10,737 bases of DNA. Origin: PSLL01 sp050259195. GTDB taxonomy: Bacteria; Desulfobacterota_D; UBA1144; Nemesobacterales; CSP1-2. The position numbers were made by a program, and so were the translations under genes. Shown piece by piece: positions 1 to 6,563 of the stretch. The stretch's first letter is position 1, and each line of letters begins with the position of its first letter. Location: positions 1 to 10,737 of the forward strand of contig JBLNAE010000163.1 in NCBI GenBank assembly GCA_050259195.1, in the 5' to 3' direction. The notes below the pieces were generated by a model. The model searched no databases. It had not been told where the DNA came from and was given only the letters and a program-made list of their open reading frames with translations.

Positions 1-389
1 TAGGAGCAACATAAAAATAGTAGCTGAAGCCTCAGACCCTAAAGAGGTCGAAAAATGCCTTGACAAGATAAAACCTGAGTTCTTGTTTCTTGACAACATA
101 ACGCTCAATCTCAATATTGACAAGCTGCTTAATATAATATGGGAAAAAAGCCCTAATACCAAGGTTCTTTTGTTGGGAAATCAAACTGAACGTAAGCTCG
201 CCTCTCGTAATGTTATATACGTAACTGAGGAAATCAACAGCCAACAGGGTATTTAACAATTTAGGGGAAATTGAAGAGGTTCTAATTGAAGCTTTGAAGG
301 AATACATAGAAAATCGTGACAAGGTAGAAAGTCTTTGTGGTTTCCCTTGGATTAAGAGACAGGTGGAGGAGATGTGTTTAACCACTTAA
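1..389 (+). pseudogene. Response-regulator receiver-like protein, 5' truncated by window edge, probable frameshift
   Basis: The frame starting at base 2 is open to a TAA at 254-256. It reads like a CheY-type receiver domain of the LuxR/NarL kind: a beta strand plus helix (NIKIVAEASDPKEVEKCLDK), then KPEFLFLDNITLN, where the Asp of FLFLDN sits at the expected phosphoacceptor position, then SPNTKVLLLGNQTERK as the beta4 region. The usual Thr/Ser after beta4 and the conserved Lys are not recognisable, so it may be a degenerate receiver. After the TAA the next frame continues without a stop from about 225 to a TAA at 387-389 and encodes a plausible amphipathic tail (GEIEEVLIEALKEYIENRD). A one-base shift between about 225 and 254 would join the two parts. 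No DNA-binding domain follows. It could instead be an intact short protein ending at 256. The 5' end lies outside the window. Confidence 0.5.
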
Positions 390-446
390 TCCTTGGAAAT
401 GGTATTATACCAAATCTATCAATCAACTGTGCATTCAAAAGTGGAT

Positions 447-519
447 TGTCATTGCGAGCGTTAGCGAAGCAATCTCCAGTGTTTTAGATTGCTTCGTCAC
501 TTCGTTCCTCGCAATGACA
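447..519. repeat. Palindromic intergenic repeat (REP/MITE-like)
   Basis: An imperfect palindrome. The outer arms TGTCATTGCGAG (447-458) and CTCGCAATGACA (508-519) are perfect reverse complements. The inner arms CGAAGCAATCT (465-475) and AGATTGCTTCG (486-496) also pair, leaving a loop of about 10 nt. From memory, repeats with this TCATTGCGAG...GAAGCAATCTC consensus are dispersed in many copies in diverse environmental genomes. It lies between the receiver-like gene and the cobalamin-binding gene, and as RNA it would fold into a long hairpin. Only one copy is present in this window. Confidence 0.75.
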
Positions 520-624
520 GTTCTCATTATCTACAATATCTACAATTAACTAATTGAATTTGTATTACACAGAAAAAAATAAATTTTGGGGAAACACCTG
601 CTTCGCCTCTGCAGAGAAACTGTT

Positions 625-630
625 TATAAT
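625..630 (+). promoter_or_regulatory. Perfect -10 box (TATAAT) placed for a leaderless transcript
   Basis: TATAAT occupies 625-630, and the ATG chosen for the next gene begins at 637. A transcription start 6-7 bases below the box would therefore fall on or next to the start codon. There is no Shine-Dalgarno sequence in front of this ATG. The -35 region at 17-bp spacing (TTCGCC, 602-607) is poor, so the promoter is a candidate only. Confidence 0.4.
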
Positions 631-636
631 AATTGC

Positions 637-1449
637 ATGAAGCCTGAGCGGATAATTTCTCTCTGTCCAAGTAACACTGAGATTCTTTTTGCTCTCGGTT
701 TGGAAGAGCGCGTGGTGGGAGTAGACAGCCACTCGGATTATCCTCCAGATGTGAAAGAATTACCAAAGGTCGGGCCGGACCTCAGAATCAATATGGAAAA
801 GGTCAAAGCCCTGGAGCCTGACCTAGTCGTTGCATCGCTAACCGTCCCCGGAATGGAGAGGAATATCGAGGCGCTTGAAAGAATGAAACTGCCCTACGTC
901 GTCTTAAATCCGCAGAGTATATTGGAAACGCTGGAGAGCATTTTGACACTCGGCGAGATTACAGGGGCATTAAAGGAGGCTCATACCCTTGTCCAGAAAA
1001 TCAATTACGTGATAGAATCAATAAAATCAAAGGCAGAAAAGGCTCAGTATAGGCCCAGGCTTTACTGGGAGTGGTGGCCTAAGCCTCTTATTGCCGCATG
1101 CCGACTTAGCTGGGTAAATGATATGAGCAAGATCGTGGGAGGAATTAACGTATTCTCTCACATCGAGAGAACAAGTTCTATAGTGGAAGATTCGGAGATT
1201 CTAAACAAAGATCCGGACATAGCTCTTATCTGCTGGTGCGGCGACAAGATGCAAAAGAGAATGACTGAAGACAAGATACTTACAAGGCACGGATGGGAAA
1301 GCATAAAAGCCATAAGAGACAAAAGGGTCTATTGCATCCCCGAGTGTTTGTTTGGTCGTCCGGGACCGAGAATTATAGATGGATTAGAAATGCTTTCCAG
1401 AATTATTCATCCTGAGATATTTGGCGGAATTTGCGGTCTGCAAAGCTGA
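637..1449 (+). CDS. Cobalamin-binding-like protein (BtuF/TroA-type helical-backbone receptor), no signal peptide
   Basis: A 270-residue protein of the periplasmic-binding-protein family with a helical backbone (Fe-siderophore/vitamin B12 receptors, COG0614-like). It opens with the family signature KPERIISLCPSNTEILFALG (residues 2-21), then VVGVDSHSDYP and PDLVVAS. The second lobe has YWEWWPKPLIAA (143-154), KIVGGINVF and DPDIALICWCG (192-202), ending in an arginine-rich RPGPRIIDGLEML segment. Family members normally capture corrinoid or ferric-siderophore ligands for an ABC importer, but this one starts directly in the fold with no export signal. It is therefore probably cytoplasmic, and its ligand is not established. 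The open frame extends 17 codons upstream to a TTG at 586, but those residues do not resemble the family, so the ATG at 637 is preferred. No importer genes and no B12 riboswitch lie nearby. It is convergent with the diguanylate cyclase gene. Confidence 0.85.
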   Translation: MKPERIISLCPSNTEILFALGLEERVVGVDSHSDYPPDVKELPKVGPDLRINMEKVKALEPDLVVASLTVPGMERNIEALERMKLPYVVLNPQSILETLESILTLGEITGALKEAHTLVQKINYVIESIKSKAEKAQYRPRLYWEWWPKPLIAACRLSWVNDMSKIVGGINVFSHIERTSSIVEDSEILNKDPDIALICWCGDKMQKRMTEDKILTRHGWESIKAIRDKRVYCIPECLFGRPGPRIIDGLEMLSRIIHPEIFGGICGLQS

Positions 1450-1519
1450 GATTTAGAAGGTATTTCACAAAAGAACACCGGCTGAGAGAGAGGAGTTTTT
1501 GTAGAGAATAGGAATGGTA

Positions 1520-3343
1520 TTACATAGCCTGGCGCGAGATAACAGCAGATTGAAAAAGTCGTTCACTATTCACAACGGGTTGTCCAACCACCACCCGGTC
1601 GCGGCCCTCGCGTTTAGCCTGGTAGAGAGCTAAATCGGCCGCTCGCGAGACGGCTTCCGCAGTCAAGCCGTGTTCCGGGAAAACTGCTACTCCCAGAGAT
1701 AAGGTGACCGCCTTAATAGATTGGCCATTGTACTGCACGCTCAGGTGTTTAAATTCTTCCCGTAATTGCTCAGCCCGCTGCCTTATATCATCAAGTGAGG
1801 TCTCGGGGAGGATGAGCATGAATTCCTCACCCCCGTAGCGGCATGCAATATCTGCCCTGCGGATATGCGCTTGTAGAAAAGAACCCAATTCATGCAGAAG
1901 AGTATCACCCGCGGCGTGGCCAAAGGTATCGTTAAACTGCTTGAAGTGGTCTAGGTCGAGCATGATAATTCCCAGCGGAGTTCCTTTCCGTTCAGCCCGA
2001 TGCACCTCCCGATTTAGCGATTCTTCCATGTAACGCCGATTAAACAGACCTGTGAGAGAGTCGCGGATAGCTTGGTTGTGTAGAGTCTCCCGTAGTTTCA
2101 AATTCGACAGTGCCAGCGCAATATGTTCGGCCATGCTCACGGCCAGCTGCTGTTTAGTAGACTCCTTCAGGTGTCCCCACATTTCTTCCGACTGTTTCAT
2201 TCCGTTCAGACCATTTTCATTCTGCAAATAGAGCATTCCCAGCGACCTACCCTGCGCCATCAAGGGCACGCACAAGTAGCCACCTGACGGATGGTGATTG
2301 AGGTGCTTGCAAAGCAATTCAGAGCGAGGGTCATTTATCATATACACATGTCCGCGCCTTAACGCCCAGCATTCTTCCGGTGCAAACACATCTTCGCCAG
2401 GCAGAGCGTCTCCCCACCCAGCAACGGCTTCTACGAGGTCCTCCGAGGCATTAAGCATATAGAGCGCACCAGACTCGGCAGAGAATAATTGGTGAGCGGA
2501 TTTAGCAATGACGCTATATGCCTCTTCGGCGGTAACACAGGTTTGGAGTAGATCACCCATCTCATTGAGCAGAGTGGTCTCGCGGTTGCGCTGTTCCAGT
2601 TCATTTATCCAGTTCTTAAGCCTCTCATTGGCCTCCTGTAGTGCTTCTTCTACCCGCTTACGCTCAGTGATGTCACGAGCTACTCCAACAACAGCAACTT
2701 CATTTCCATTTTCATCTTTAATGACTGATCTGGAAAGGGAAACCGGAAATTCACTTCCATCTTTTCGCTTATGGTAAAACTCATCTTTCAAACCAACTTC
2801 CCCGAGAACATGGCTACTTCTGCCCAGAATATCCTCTTCCTCATAGCCATAAGTTTCACAGAATGCTTTATTAACAAAGATAATCTTATCATCCATATCA
2901 GTAACATAAACGCTATCTTTGACACTTGTAATGGAATGCGATAGAAGTTCGAATCGTTCCTCTACTCTTTTGTGCTTGATTGCATTCTCTACGGTTATCG
3001 GCAGAACCTTGAAGTAATTGCGCTCCGGGTCTTTTATCAGGTAATCACAAGCACCCGCTTTCATGGCTTCGACAGCAACCTTCTCATTGCCGGATCCGGT
3101 GATAATAATAATCGGAGTATCTTTTATTAAACCGAAGATATCGAATGCTGTGCCATCACCCAGCATGTAATCCGTGATTACAACATCGAATCTTTTGAAT
3201 TCTAAAATTTTCTTGACCTCTGAGATGGATCCGATCATTGCATAGTCATATGGAGGATTCTCATCCTTAACAAACCGCTCAAAGGCCATCCGGTCAACCT
3301 TATCGTCTTCGATTACTAAAACTCTATGTTTTATGGAACTCAT
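1520..3343 (-). CDS. Response regulator diguanylate cyclase (REC-PAS-GAF-GGDEF)
   Basis: A 607-residue cytoplasmic signalling protein predicted to make c-di-GMP from two GTP. Residues 5-122 form a receiver domain with acidic pocket E12/D13/D14, phosphoacceptor D58 (VVITDYM), T82 and K104 (YLIKD). Residues 130-228 are a PAS/PAC module ending in VVGVARDITERKR. A coiled coil (229-258) leads to a GAF domain at about 260-412. The GGDEF domain (about 420-585) has RDSLTGLFNRRYMEE, metal-ligand D463 in MLDLDHFKQFND, an intact GGEEF active site (504-508) and an RRAD inhibitory site (495-498) exactly five residues before it. It is therefore expected to be an active, product-inhibited cyclase driven by phosphorylation and two sensory inputs. 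The cognate histidine kinase is not in the window. The start ATG is at 3341-3343; the AAAGG abutting it is too close to be a good ribosome binding site. Confidence 0.95.
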   Translation of the reverse strand: MSSIKHRVLVIEDDKVDRMAFERFVKDENPPYDYAMIGSISEVKKILEFKRFDVVITDYMLGDGTAFDIFGLIKDTPIIIITGSGNEKVAVEAMKAGACDYLIKDPERNYFKVLPITVENAIKHKRVEERFELLSHSITSVKDSVYVTDMDDKIIFVNKAFCETYGYEEEDILGRSSHVLGEVGLKDEFYHKRKDGSEFPVSLSRSVIKDENGNEVAVVGVARDITERKRVEEALQEANERLKNWINELEQRNRETTLLNEMGDLLQTCVTAEEAYSVIAKSAHQLFSAESGALYMLNASEDLVEAVAGWGDALPGEDVFAPEECWALRRGHVYMINDPRSELLCKHLNHHPSGGYLCVPLMAQGRSLGMLYLQNENGLNGMKQSEEMWGHLKESTKQQLAVSMAEHIALALSNLKLRETLHNQAIRDSLTGLFNRRYMEESLNREVHRAERKGTPLGIIMLDLDHFKQFNDTFGHAAGDTLLHELGSFLQAHIRRADIACRYGGEEFMLILPETSLDDIRQRAEQLREEFKHLSVQYNGQSIKAVTLSLGVAVFPEHGLTAEAVSRAADLALYQAKREGRDRVVVGQPVVNSERLFQSAVISRQAM

Positions 3344-3483
3344 CCTTTATGCTTGTATTGCAAAGACCGTACCATGAAAGTCTTCATCCATAACTTATCC
3401 AAGTTGCTGGATATTTTGAAAAGAAAACGATTTAGGATATTATTTATAAACAAATTTTGTCGATGGTTAATCAGAATGCGCAA

Positions 3484-3489
3484 TTGACA
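3484..3489 (+). promoter_or_regulatory. Perfect -35 hexamer (TTGACA) upstream of gluconokinase
   Basis: TTGACA at 3484-3489 is a consensus -35 box. The best -10 at 17-bp spacing is the weak TATTTA (3507-3512). A better-looking TATAAG (3530-3535) is too far away to pair with it. The 216-bp gap 3344-3559 between the divergent cyclase and gluconokinase genes otherwise holds AT-rich sequence and a near-perfect palindrome at 3521-3537. Confidence 0.3.
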
Positions 3490-3520
3490 ATAACGCTTAT
3501 CTTTTTTATTTATTTTCAAT

Positions 3521-3537
3521 CCCTGATACTATAAGGG
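3521..3537. promoter_or_regulatory. 17-bp near-palindrome, candidate operator
   Basis: CCCTGATACTATAAGGG is an inverted repeat with one mismatched pair around a single central base, lying 23 bp before the gluconokinase ATG and overlapping the possible -10 TATAAG (3530-3535). Its position and symmetry would suit a dimeric repressor. No regulator gene is adjacent, so this is a candidate only. Confidence 0.25.
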
Positions 3538-3559
3538 AATTGTTGTTGGGGAATGTCAC

Positions 3560-4045
3560 ATGGTTGTAATTCTCTTCGGTGTTGCCGGCTCCGGTAAAAC
3601 TACAATCGGCTGCTTATTGTCTCGCGAACTCGGGTGGAAATTCTATGACACTGACGATTTTCATCCTATTTCCAATGTTGAGAAGATGAAGCAGGGTATT
3701 CCTCTCAGTGATGAGGATCGAAGGCCTTGGCTGGAAAGGGTTCGTGAACTGATCAGGACGTCCCTTGCTCAAAGGGTAAATGCGGTGCTCGCCTGTTCCG
3801 CTTTAAAAGAGTCCTACCGACAGTATCTGCGAATAGATGATGAAGTAAGGTTCGTTTTTCTCAAGGGAGAGTTCGGTCTTATACAAGAGAGATTAAGTGG
3901 GAGACGCGGACACTTTATGGACCCGTCTTTATTGCGAAGCCAGTTTGACACCTTAGAGGAACCAAAGGAAGGGGTAGTCGTTGTTGATGTGACATCAAGC
4001 CCAAGCGCGGTTGTCCAGACAATCAGGAGGAGTCTTGGGATTTAG
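3560..4045 (+). CDS. gntK: Gluconokinase (GntK family)
   Basis: A 161-residue P-loop kinase predicted to phosphorylate D-gluconate to 6-phosphogluconate with ATP (EC 2.7.1.12), feeding the pentose phosphate or Entner-Doudoroff route. The Walker A motif is GVAGSGKTT at residues 7-15. The gluconate-kinase signature follows: DTDDFHPISNVEKMKQGIPL (30-49), then SDEDRRPWL. CSALKESYR (79-87) and the lid RLSGRRGHFM (111-120) are also typical. The length matches the family (about 160-175), so the gene is complete. GGGGAA at 3548-3553 is a modest ribosome binding site six bases before the ATG. No gluconate transporter or dehydrogenase is adjacent. The gene converges on the SRPBCC gene with an 8-bp gap and no clear terminator between. 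Confidence 0.92.
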   Translation: MVVILFGVAGSGKTTIGCLLSRELGWKFYDTDDFHPISNVEKMKQGIPLSDEDRRPWLERVRELIRTSLAQRVNAVLACSALKESYRQYLRIDDEVRFVFLKGEFGLIQERLSGRRGHFMDPSLLRSQFDTLEEPKEGVVVVDVTSSPSAVVQTIRRSLGI

Positions 4046-4053
4046 AGCCTTAT

Positions 4054-4623
4054 CTAACTCTTCCTTATTAATTGCCCTTTGAATCTTCCACAGCGCATGC
4101 TATGCGAAAACGTAGGCTCGGGTGGAAGGGATATGCGGGCGGCATCATCAGGGGTAGAGGCATGTCGGCGGGCAAGTTCGAGTTTCAGGCTCTCCTCTCC
4201 GCGCCTCATTACCCATCGGTGGTTTGCCGAAAATATAGGTTTGAGAAGAAATGATAAGGCCCGCAGAAGCGGCTTATTAGCCCGAATCTCCCAATCATAG
4301 GTAACGTTCACCACTTTCCCTGTCTGGTTAAGCGTCCACGTACCGCGCCCCTCAAAATCGCCCCGGGCTTCCAATGTAAAGCCATAGGGGTAGCGTGACT
4401 CAACAACTCTGAACTGCCAGCGCAGGGTATAAGGCAGCCAGCCTTTTGTATAGAGGCTCACCACCTTGCCAACTCCCCGCTCATCTCCGGGGTCAAGCAT
4501 ATTTACTTCGAGATACACGGACGGACACCAGCGCACCAGAGAAGCTACATCTCCAAGGATGTCGGATACCTCTTCTGCAGTGCCTTCAACCTGCCAGTGT
4601 GTAATAAAATGGTACTGATTCAT
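4054..4623 (-). CDS. SRPBCC (START-like/polyketide-cyclase-type) fold protein
   Basis: A 189-residue protein whose layout fits the SRPBCC helix-grip fold. The N-terminal strand FITHWQVEGTAEEVSDILGD is followed by SLVRWCPSVYLEV (the typical W-P turn), a run of beta strands including YTLRWQFRVVESRYPYGFTL and GRGTWTLNQTGKVVNVTYDWEI, and a long C-terminal helix (FSANHRWVMRRGEESLKLEL). About 35 residues after that helix are low-complexity and probably disordered. Such proteins bind hydrophobic ligands; the ligand here cannot be named. There is no signal peptide or membrane segment. The start ATG lacks a convincing Shine-Dalgarno (AAAGG lies about 15 bases upstream). It is convergent with gluconokinase and divergent from the membrane cyclase gene. 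Confidence 0.75.
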   Translation of the reverse strand: MNQYHFITHWQVEGTAEEVSDILGDVASLVRWCPSVYLEVNMLDPGDERGVGKVVSLYTKGWLPYTLRWQFRVVESRYPYGFTLEARGDFEGRGTWTLNQTGKVVNVTYDWEIRANKPLLRALSFLLKPIFSANHRWVMRRGEESLKLELARRHASTPDDAARISLPPEPTFSHSMRCGRFKGQLIRKS

Positions 4624-4717
4624 TTTTTCAATGTGAATACCTTTTAATTAATAAAGAACTTCTTGGCTTAGTTCTGTTGGGAAACTGTCACCTCAAAATC
4701 CTCATATTATAACAAGA

Positions 4718-4746
4718 TTAGCATACTGACAAAAATTGTCTATAAT
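4718..4746 (+). promoter_or_regulatory. Candidate sigma70-type promoter upstream of membrane GGDEF gene
   Basis: TTAGCA (4718-4723, four of six bases matching the -35 consensus) lies 17 bp before a perfect TATAAT (4741-4746). A second TATAAT at 4775-4780 has no good -35. Both are in the AT-rich 224-bp gap between the divergent SRPBCC and GGDEF genes and point toward the GGDEF gene, leaving a leader of roughly 60-95 nt. Confidence 0.4.
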
Positions 4747-4847
4747 TGATAGTCATTGCAAATCTGAAAACCTTTATAATACACAACTAATTAAAAACAC
4801 TGATAAAACTCATGGCATAGATATTGCACATTAATTAGATAATAACA

Positions 4848-5807
4848 ATGAATAAAAGCAATCCTAATCTCTACTCGTTGCTATCGCGATTTCCGTTTCC
4901 CAAAAGTTATCCAGGGAAAATCCTATTAACTGCCTTCATCGGTATGCAAGTTCCACTGCTTATTTTAATATTCTACTTCACACTTTCTAATCCGTTGGGT
5001 CTTGAGTCAACGCGGTCCATTCTCACCGTCGCTCTGCTTGCTACCTTGGTAGGGACAGCTTTTACACATTATACACTGAATGAACTACTCACACCCGTAT
5101 TACTGGCCTCACAGAAGCTACGCGAGCATATGACCAATAAAAGGATGCCCGATATTCCTGATTACCCCACGGATCAGGCAGGCCAGTTGATGGCAGACGT
5201 TCAGCATACGGTCAAATATCTGGATAAAGTCATTGACTCACTTGAAAAAGCATCCATGATGGATTATCTAACGGGTGCCTATAACCGTCATGCGGGCGAA
5301 AACCGGCTAATGGAAGATATTGCACGTGTGCAGCGCAGTGATGATACAATGTCGCTAGTTATGTTAGACGTTGATGACCTGAAGCTCATCAACGATCAGT
5401 ACGGCCATGATGCGGGAGATATTTGTCTAAAACACGTTGCCAGCACTGTCAAAGGCAATATTCGCAAGAGCGACTGGCTTGCAAGGTGGGGCGGCGATGA
5501 ATTCGTACTCCTGTTATTCAACACTAAAGAAGAACCTTCAGCAAAGATATTAGAGCGTATTTGTACAGCGCTCAAAGAAAATCCGATACACACTCCGCAG
5601 GGAGATGAAATAAATCTCACGCTTAGTATGGGAGTATATCAGTATAACGGGAGGGATGATATAAAGACACTCCTTATTAAGATGGATAATGCTCTTTATG
5701 GAGCAAAACGAGGAGGAAAGGATCAAATAGTTTATTATGGACAAGAGTACCCCGGCCCAGTCCAACTCGAATTCCTTGAGTTCTTTAAGCAAAGAAAAGC
5801 CCGGTAG
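4848..5807 (+). CDS. Membrane-anchored diguanylate cyclase (GGDEF)
   Basis: A 319-residue inner-membrane protein. Two hydrophobic helices (about 25-46, KILLTAFIGMQVPLLILIFYF, and 58-76) form a hairpin with only a short loop outside. A HAMP-like or coiled-coil linker (about 77-135) follows, then a GGDEF domain (about 136-300). Conserved points are MMDYLTGAYNRH, metal-ligand D174 in VMLDVDDLKLIND, GHDAGD, an intact GGDEF motif at 215-219 and an RKSD inhibitory site (206-209) exactly five residues before it. It should synthesise c-di-GMP and be product-inhibited. The short periplasmic loop argues against a large extracellular sensor domain. The N-terminal 20 residues are polar and not a cleavable signal. 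No Shine-Dalgarno is visible before the ATG. It is convergent with the membrane protein gene at 5855. Confidence 0.93.
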   Translation: MNKSNPNLYSLLSRFPFPKSYPGKILLTAFIGMQVPLLILIFYFTLSNPLGLESTRSILTVALLATLVGTAFTHYTLNELLTPVLLASQKLREHMTNKRMPDIPDYPTDQAGQLMADVQHTVKYLDKVIDSLEKASMMDYLTGAYNRHAGENRLMEDIARVQRSDDTMSLVMLDVDDLKLINDQYGHDAGDICLKHVASTVKGNIRKSDWLARWGGDEFVLLLFNTKEEPSAKILERICTALKENPIHTPQGDEINLTLSMGVYQYNGRDDIKTLLIKMDNALYGAKRGGKDQIVYYGQEYPGPVQLEFLEFFKQRKAR

Positions 5808-5854
5808 GTTTTGCCCTTACTACAGTTGCAATGGGTAAAGGTTAAAATTATGAA

Positions 5855-6304
5855 TCAAGTTGAATTCTGATGACCCGTATCGGAGCGTATCTCCTGATGG
5901 TGTATTTTTCCGCCTAAATCCGCAGCCCAGGCAACCAGTCCTCCGCTTATTATAAGAGCTAACAGGGTTAAGACAATCACCATCGAGCCTAATTTACTGG
6001 AATACCGCCGAGCAAATAGGGTTATAATGGCGAGTGCTCCGGCAACCTCAATAGAGATAAATGCCATCTCTGCTTTTTCCTCATGCGCTTCAATTCGTTC
6101 CTTCGACACATCAGGCAAATGCAAATCTTCAAGAACCCCTTCGGCCAATGGTCCCGTCAGATAAACCGGAACTGTCGCTAGTGACAGCAGTATGGTAAAG
6201 CCAAGGGCTACGGTAATAAGCTCATTGCTCTTTCGCGCCAGAGCCACAATAAGGAGCAGGGTTACAAAGCCTACCCCAATTACCGGAATGTGATTGAGCA
6301 TCAA
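5855..6304 (-). CDS. Four-helix membrane protein of unknown function; start codon doubtful
   Basis: About 149 residues from the TTG at 6304, or 148 from the next ATG. It begins with NHIPVIGVGFVTLLLIVALA (helix 1), followed by helices at about 31-52, 78-98 and 106-128, an acidic/His loop (SKERIEAHEEKAEM) and a C-terminal GGKIHHQEIRSDT tail. I recognise this as a conserved hypothetical membrane family but know no function; its histidines could bind metal or haem. Upstream of the TTG the frame stays open and encodes NYAHIHL, which extends helix 1 naturally. A Shine-Dalgarno-like AAAGGGG (6335-6341) lies nine bases before an in-frame ATA (6323-6325). No ATG, GTG or TTG lies in frame between that site and 6304, so the true start may be this ATA, or an ATG that mutated to ATA. 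Translation would then give 156 residues. Confidence 0.7.
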   Translation of the reverse strand: MMLNHIPVIGVGFVTLLLIVALARKSNELITVALGFTILLSLATVPVYLTGPLAEGVLEDLHLPDVSKERIEAHEEKAEMAFISIEVAGALAIITLFARRYSSKLGSMVIVLTLLALIISGGLVAWAADLGGKIHHQEIRSDTGHQNST

Positions 6305-6334
6305 ATGAATGTGGGCGTAATTTATATGAGTCTT

Positions 6335-6341
6335 CCCCTTT
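6335..6341 (-). promoter_or_regulatory. Ribosome binding site that points to an ATA start
   Basis: On the minus strand AAAGGGG overlaps the TAA stop of the small open stretch and sits nine bases before ATA (6323-6325). It is about 30 bases from the TTG at 6304, too far to serve it. It therefore decides against the annotated-looking TTG/ATG starts. Confidence 0.45.
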
Positions 6342-6441
6342 ACTTATTCTTCTTTGCAGAGTTAATTTTGTCAAGCGCCGCCTTGTGAGCGAGTTTCTCA
6401 GGCTCATCTACTCCCCAGAAATGGAGAATAGTCGGGGAGAT
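6340..6441 (-). pseudogene. 33-codon small-protein remnant without a start codon
   Basis: After an in-frame TGA (6442-6444) the minus strand is open for 33 codons to a TAA at 6340-6342. It encodes ISPTILHFWGVDEPEKLA followed by a lysine-rich helix (HKAALDKINSAKKNK). The composition looks like real protein rather than noise, and the stop overlaps the ribosome binding site of the membrane protein gene, as in an operon. There is no ATG, GTG or TTG in the open stretch, so it is either the tail of a gene eroded upstream or starts at a rare codon. A minus-strand TATAAT lies about 30 bases upstream, next to the MITE. I do not recognise the family. Confidence 0.3.
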
Positions 6442-6484
6442 TCAGAGAGTATATGTTTGTGGCTGATTATATTTCTTACTACTA

Positions 6485-6563
6485 GAAGCAGTCTCATAAA
6501 TACTGGTAGAACGCAAAAAAAGCTATGAAAACATAGAGTTACTACCATTTATGAGACTGGTTC
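6485..6563 (-). mobile_element. 79-bp MITE-like palindromic element, copy 1
   Basis: The ends are an imperfect inverted repeat: GAAGCAGTCTCATAAAT...GGTAG at the left, and the reverse complement of GAACCAGTCTCATAAATGGTAG at the right. The left arm carries three extra bases (ACT). TA dinucleotides flank it on both sides (6483-6484 and 6564-6565), the target duplication expected of Tc1/mariner/IS630-type transposition. The element encodes nothing. It is 77/79 identical to the copy at 9469-9547, which is in the opposite orientation. On the minus strand its core reads CTATG-TTTT-CATAG followed by C and T7. The strand given is the one on which this hairpin precedes the T-run. The element touches the stop codon of the broken metal-transporter gene. 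Confidence 0.85.
6515..6536 (-). terminator. Possible terminator inside MITE copy 1
   Basis: Read on the minus strand, a perfect 5-bp stem with a TTTT loop (6523-6536) is followed by C and seven Ts (6521-6515). The short AT-rich stem makes it weak. It lies just after the metal-transporter frame. Confidence 0.3.

Noticed and set aside
32..385. Minus-strand open frame of 117 codons at the left edge
   Set aside because: Its translation resembles no protein, while the plus strand reads as a receiver domain.
390..636. Cobalamin riboswitch before the cobalamin-binding-type gene
   Set aside because: No B12-box-like sequence is seen, and the likely transcript start is at or near the ATG.
4748..4762. 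GTCATTGC resembling the 447-519 repeat
   Set aside because: Only eight bases are shared and there is no palindrome around it.
5808..5854. Possible bidirectional terminator between the converging GGDEF and membrane-protein genes
   Set aside because: A TTTGCCC/GGGTAAA stem exists, but the loop is 16 nt, one pair is G-U and no T-run follows.
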